A stretch of DNA of 16,454 nucleotides from assembly GCA_021160785.1 (NCBI GenBank), contig JAGHBX010000447.1, positions 1-16,454 on the forward strand. Direction: 5' to 3'. This stretch comes from Planctomycetota bacterium (GTDB lineage Bacteria > Planctomycetota > Phycisphaerae > Sedimentisphaerales > Anaerohalosphaeraceae). Below, one piece after another: positions 14,269 through 16,454 of this stretch. The number at the start of each line of letters is the position of its first letter. The first letter of the stretch is position 1. The translations under genes were made by a program, and so were the position numbers. The notes beneath the pieces were generated by a model. That model was given only the letters and a program-made list of their open reading frames with translations. It did no database searches and was not told where the DNA came from.

Positions 14269-14625
14269 ATGGTCGCAATTGCAGATGAAAAACAAGGTGA
14301 TGAGAAGCTGAAGCTGATTCGGCAGATATCCGGGTTGGCGGATGGGATTACGCAGAAGTATGTGGAATCACTTTCAGAAACGATAAACGACCCTGAGGCT
14401 AGCGTTGAAGAAAAGGCAAAAGCCTTCGGAGAGATGGATAAGGTGCTGCGGGTCGCAAAGCAGTATTCCGACCGAGTGCTGTTGGCCGAAGGCAAGGCGA
14501 CGGAAAATCTGGGCGTGGGCGGTATGCCGTTTAATGTCATTATTACGAAAACGTATGAACAGAAGCCGGACGATGTAAGTCAGCAGTCAGAAGTAACCAC
14601 GGATGAAACGGATGAGCACGAATGA
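14269..14625 (+). CDS. probable phage terminase small subunit
   Basis: 118 aa from ATG 14269, with GAGG at 14256-14259 upstream. ATG 14254 is an in-frame alternative, and the longer GTG at 14179 is unlikely because it would translate through the terminator hairpin. The protein is mainly predicted helix (DEKLKLIRQISGLADGI, EEKAKAFGEMDKVLRVAKQY), with a short strand-like segment FNVIITKTYEQ and an acidic Ser/Thr tail ending DETDEHE. Small terminases recognise viral DNA and hand it to the large subunit. No diagnostic motif is visible; the call rests on size, helix content, and an ATGA overlap with the large terminase that implies translational coupling. Confidence 0.5.
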   Translation: MVAIADEKQGDEKLKLIRQISGLADGITQKYVESLSETINDPEASVEEKAKAFGEMDKVLRVAKQYSDRVLLAEGKATENLGVGGMPFNVIITKTYEQKPDDVSQQSEVTTDETDEHE

Positions 14626-15620
14626 CGGATAGTGTCAGGAAATTAGATTTTAGATCGAAGCTTACGCATAAGCAGACGTTAGCCTGGGATGCGCTTGCAC
14701 GCAGTGATGTGAAGGAAGTGCTTTACGGCGGCGCTAAGGGTGGCGGTAAAAGTGTGTTTGGGTGTCTTTGGTGTTTTGAGAAGGCCCTTGATATTATCAA
14801 GCTGTGTAAGATCGGGTCGCGGAAACATCCCATCCCTGTGGGGTTCATGGGGCGGAAGCGCGGTGTTGATTTTACCAATACCACGCTGGAAACGTGGAAG
14901 CGGTTTATTCCGGAGGATATGTACGAAATCAAGGGCAAGCCCGCTGAGATTATAGTCTGCGGCCGCGTGAAGATTCTTACCGGTGGGCTGGATAACTCTG
15001 ACCTTATCAATAAGTTCAACTCGGCTGAATACGCGTTTTTCTTTCTTAATCAGGCTGAAGAGATTGACGCCGAGCAGATTGGTGAACTGCGGGCGACTTT
15101 CCGTCTGATTATCAATGGGGTCAAGGTCCCCGGCAAGGGGCTTTTCACAGCGAATCCGGCACCGTCGTTCCTGAAAGATGAGTTTATCCTGAACCCTACG
15201 CCGGATTGCCTCTTTATACAGGCGCTGCCGACGGATAATCATCATCTGGGGCCTGAGTATATCGAGGTGCTGAAGGATTCGTTCCGCAACCGACCGGAGT
15301 TGTTGAAGGCGTATCTGGAGGGGTCGTGGGACTGCCTTGGTGGGTTCAACCAGGTGATCAGGGATGAGTGGGTTGTAATCGCCGGTAAATTAACGCTGTA
15401 TCCCCCTGCCGTCAAGAAACTGATTACGTGCGATCCGGCGAGCTATGGCGATGACGAAACGGTGATTTACTACATGGCCAACACTGAGATTAAGGAGGCT
15501 GTCATCTATGGCAAAAAGAGTCTTATGCATACGGCTAATGTATTACATACTCTTTCGCATAAGTATGATGGCTGTCTGATCGTGATCGATGTGTGCGGGT
15601 GTGGTCGACCGGCTGATTGA
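14622..15620 (+). CDS. terL: phage terminase large subunit, N-terminal part (frameshifted)
   Basis: 332 aa. The ATG overlaps the stop of the preceding gene (ATGA). ATPase motor: LTHKQTLAWDAL adenine-side region (14-25), Walker A GGAKGGGKS (36-44), Walker-B-like YAFFFLNQAEEI (137-148) with Asn-Gln where Asp-Glu or Asp-Gln is usual, and the coupling-type motif LFTANP (174-179). The RNase-H-like nuclease begins with ITCDPASYGDDETVIYY (D271 as the likely first metal ligand) and reaches VIDVCG (D323), then runs into six out-of-frame residues and a TGA at 15618-15620. The rest of the nuclease continues at once in the +1 frame. The enzyme packages phage DNA into proheads; this copy cannot make a full protein without a frameshift. 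Confidence 0.85.
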   Translation: MTDSVRKLDFRSKLTHKQTLAWDALARSDVKEVLYGGAKGGGKSVFGCLWCFEKALDIIKLCKIGSRKHPIPVGFMGRKRGVDFTNTTLETWKRFIPEDMYEIKGKPAEIIVCGRVKILTGGLDNSDLINKFNSAEYAFFFLNQAEEIDAEQIGELRATFRLIINGVKVPGKGLFTANPAPSFLKDEFILNPTPDCLFIQALPTDNHHLGPEYIEVLKDSFRNRPELLKAYLEGSWDCLGGFNQVIRDEWVVIAGKLTLYPPAVKKLITCDPASYGDDETVIYYMANTEIKEAVIYGKKSLMHTANVLHTLSHKYDGCLIVIDVCGCGRPAD

Positions 15621-16005
15621 GATGGGCGATGACGTCTTAGGTATCGACAATGCGGGGAAATCGTCTGATCCGGAGAAGTACTATAACCTGCGGTCGGAGA
15701 TATGGTGCGGGGCAGGTGATATGTTTGCCGACGGCGATGTTCAACTGAAGAACCTTGAGCCATCGCTTCGCGGACAATTGAGTACCCCGACCTATGACTT
15801 CCGCAACGGCAGAATTCTTATCGAACCGAAGGCAAGTATCAAAAAACGATTAGGCAGGAGTCCGGACCGAGCGGATGCGTATGTCAACGGCCTGTATGCA
15901 TTGCAGTTTGTGGAAGGGTGCCTACAGGCACGTGAGTATGGCAGGGATGCGTATGATGATGAGGACAGTGTTTACGCTGGTAAGTTTAGCGCTATGGGAA
16001 TGTAG
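15589..16005 (+). CDS. terL: phage terminase large subunit, C-terminal nuclease part (frameshifted)
   Basis: Continues the nuclease in the +1 frame: GVVDRLIEMGDDVLGIDNAG, SDPEKYYNLRSEIWC, RGQLSTPTYDF, then KKRLGRSPDRADAYVNGLY, whose RSPDRADA is a highly typical end motif of this terminase family with the last acidic ligand. The first in-frame ATG (15589) overlaps the upstream fragment and has no ribosome site, so it is probably not a real start. Together with 14622-15620 it would form one protein of about 460 aa, the family's usual size. It ends with TAG at 16003-16005. No portal gene follows, as would be expected in an intact phage late operon. Confidence 0.8.
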   Translation: MCAGVVDRLIEMGDDVLGIDNAGKSSDPEKYYNLRSEIWCGAGDMFADGDVQLKNLEPSLRGQLSTPTYDFRNGRILIEPKASIKKRLGRSPDRADAYVNGLYALQFVEGCLQAREYGRDAYDDEDSVYAGKFSAMGM

Positions 16006-16008
16006 TGG

Positions 16009-16353
16009 TTATTTGCGTTGAATGGAGAAGAGGTTGAGAAAGCGAAGAGTGAAGATTTGCGAATGTTTGTCGAGTAATTGCTGGTCGACAAGGGAACCGT
16101 TAGGTTGGCTGTCAAGAGCGATACTGATATGCATAGCTTCGCAAAACTTGAATGTATAAATGTTATCTTGTGCGGAACATTCATTGAAGGTGTAAGTGCC
16201 TATGTGTGATTGGTCGACGACATCGACGGATTTAACTCCAGAGAGAGTGAGGGTGGTCTCTGCCAAGGGATATGATATTTTTTCGAACAGAAGAAAGACT
16301 GGCCGATGCTGAATCAGAGATGGAGCTTCGAGGAATTCTCTTTCGAAGATCAT
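16009..16353 (-). CDS. hypothetical protein, possibly the 3' part of a TAG-interrupted gene
   Basis: 114 aa with protein-like composition (alternating hydrophobic and polar strands such as YPLAETTLTLSGV and HIGTYTFNECSAQDNIYTFK), predicted mostly beta. No family recognised. It is convergent with the terminase, three bases from its stop. The ATG at 16353 has no clear ribosome site. The same frame is open upstream to the window edge except for one TAG (16404-16402), and reads MPKKIYLPKARKVS, stop, QRSGFVRFTLNQYTCT before the internal Met. This suggests a longer gene broken by a nonsense change. It may also be a chance ORF. Confidence 0.4.
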   Translation of the reverse strand: MIFEREFLEAPSLIQHRPVFLLFEKISYPLAETTLTLSGVKSVDVVDQSHIGTYTFNECSAQDNIYTFKFCEAMHISIALDSQPNGSLVDQQLLDKHSQIFTLRFLNLFSIQRK

Positions 16354-16414
16354 GGTGCATGTGTACTGGTTCAGCGTAAATCGGACAAATCCACTTCGTT
16401 GCTAAGAGACTTTT

Positions 16415-16440
16415 CTTGCCTTCGGCAAGTAGATTTTTTT
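16415..16440 (+). terminator. possible plus-strand terminator after the terminase remnant
   Basis: CTTGCC (16415-16420) pairs with GGCAAG (16424-16429) around TTC, then TAGA and seven T (16434-16440). It fits a weak intrinsic terminator for plus-strand transcripts about 410 nt past the terminase stop. If the minus-strand ORF extends to 16446, this lies inside its coding region and the likeness could be accidental. Confidence 0.35.
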
Positions 16441-16454
16441 AGGCATTTCGGGAG

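Noticed and set aside
1..16454. CRISPR array, toxin-antitoxin pair or defence system
   Set aside because: No spaced identical repeats and no gene pair with nuclease, toxin or known defence motifs was found.

Overview
The window looks like part of a Planctomycetota genome, most likely Phycisphaerae or a related anaerobic marine or sediment lineage. The evidence is a PEP-CTERM tail (VPEPCTLVLLSLGGL then basic residues), very large secreted mosaics of discoidin-like, PKD-like, LamG, dockerin-like, CotH and lamin-tail modules, and a mix of housekeeping genes with few operons. The lineage call is inference from domain style, not from a marker gene.

Layout. (1) 1-1727: the 3' part of an N-acetylneuraminate lyase, then an apparently exported SAM-dependent methyltransferase with a Lys/Glu/Ala-rich tail. 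(2) 1800-4240, minus strand: dprA (DNA processing and uptake) followed by a full-length but divergent fliG, which may have its own flagellar-sigma-type promoter. (3) 4482-5422: an intact tRNA-Ser(GGA) followed by debris: a short fragment resembling the N-terminus of an IS3-type transposase, and the 3' third of a formylglycine-generating-enzyme-like protein with a PEP-CTERM signal. This reads as a recombination scar beside a tRNA. (4) 5739-13747: a strong sigma70-like promoter, a 260-nt leader with a possible 17-codon leader peptide and a 10-bp hairpin, then two secreted modular proteins (659 and 1858 aa). They share a homologous N-terminal discoidin-like module, a PKD-like module and dockerin-like calcium-binding repeats. 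The larger one carries a CotH-type kinase domain and five lamin-tail domains. (5) 14074-16454: a textbook promoter, a compact structured RNA ending in a perfect intrinsic terminator, then a phage-type small-terminase candidate and a large terminase split by a frameshift, and finally a minus-strand unknown ORF whose upstream extension is broken by a TAG.

How they may work together. The two modular proteins probably act at the cell surface or outside the cell, where the shared adhesive and calcium-binding modules could put them in one assembly, with the CotH domain as a possible exported kinase. The terminase pair looks like a prophage or gene-transfer-agent remnant. The most unusual item is the stand-alone promoter-RNA-terminator unit at about 14109-14241, which matches no RNA family I can name and ends only 28 nt before the phage-type coding start. 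No CRISPR array, rRNA or intact insertion sequence was seen.
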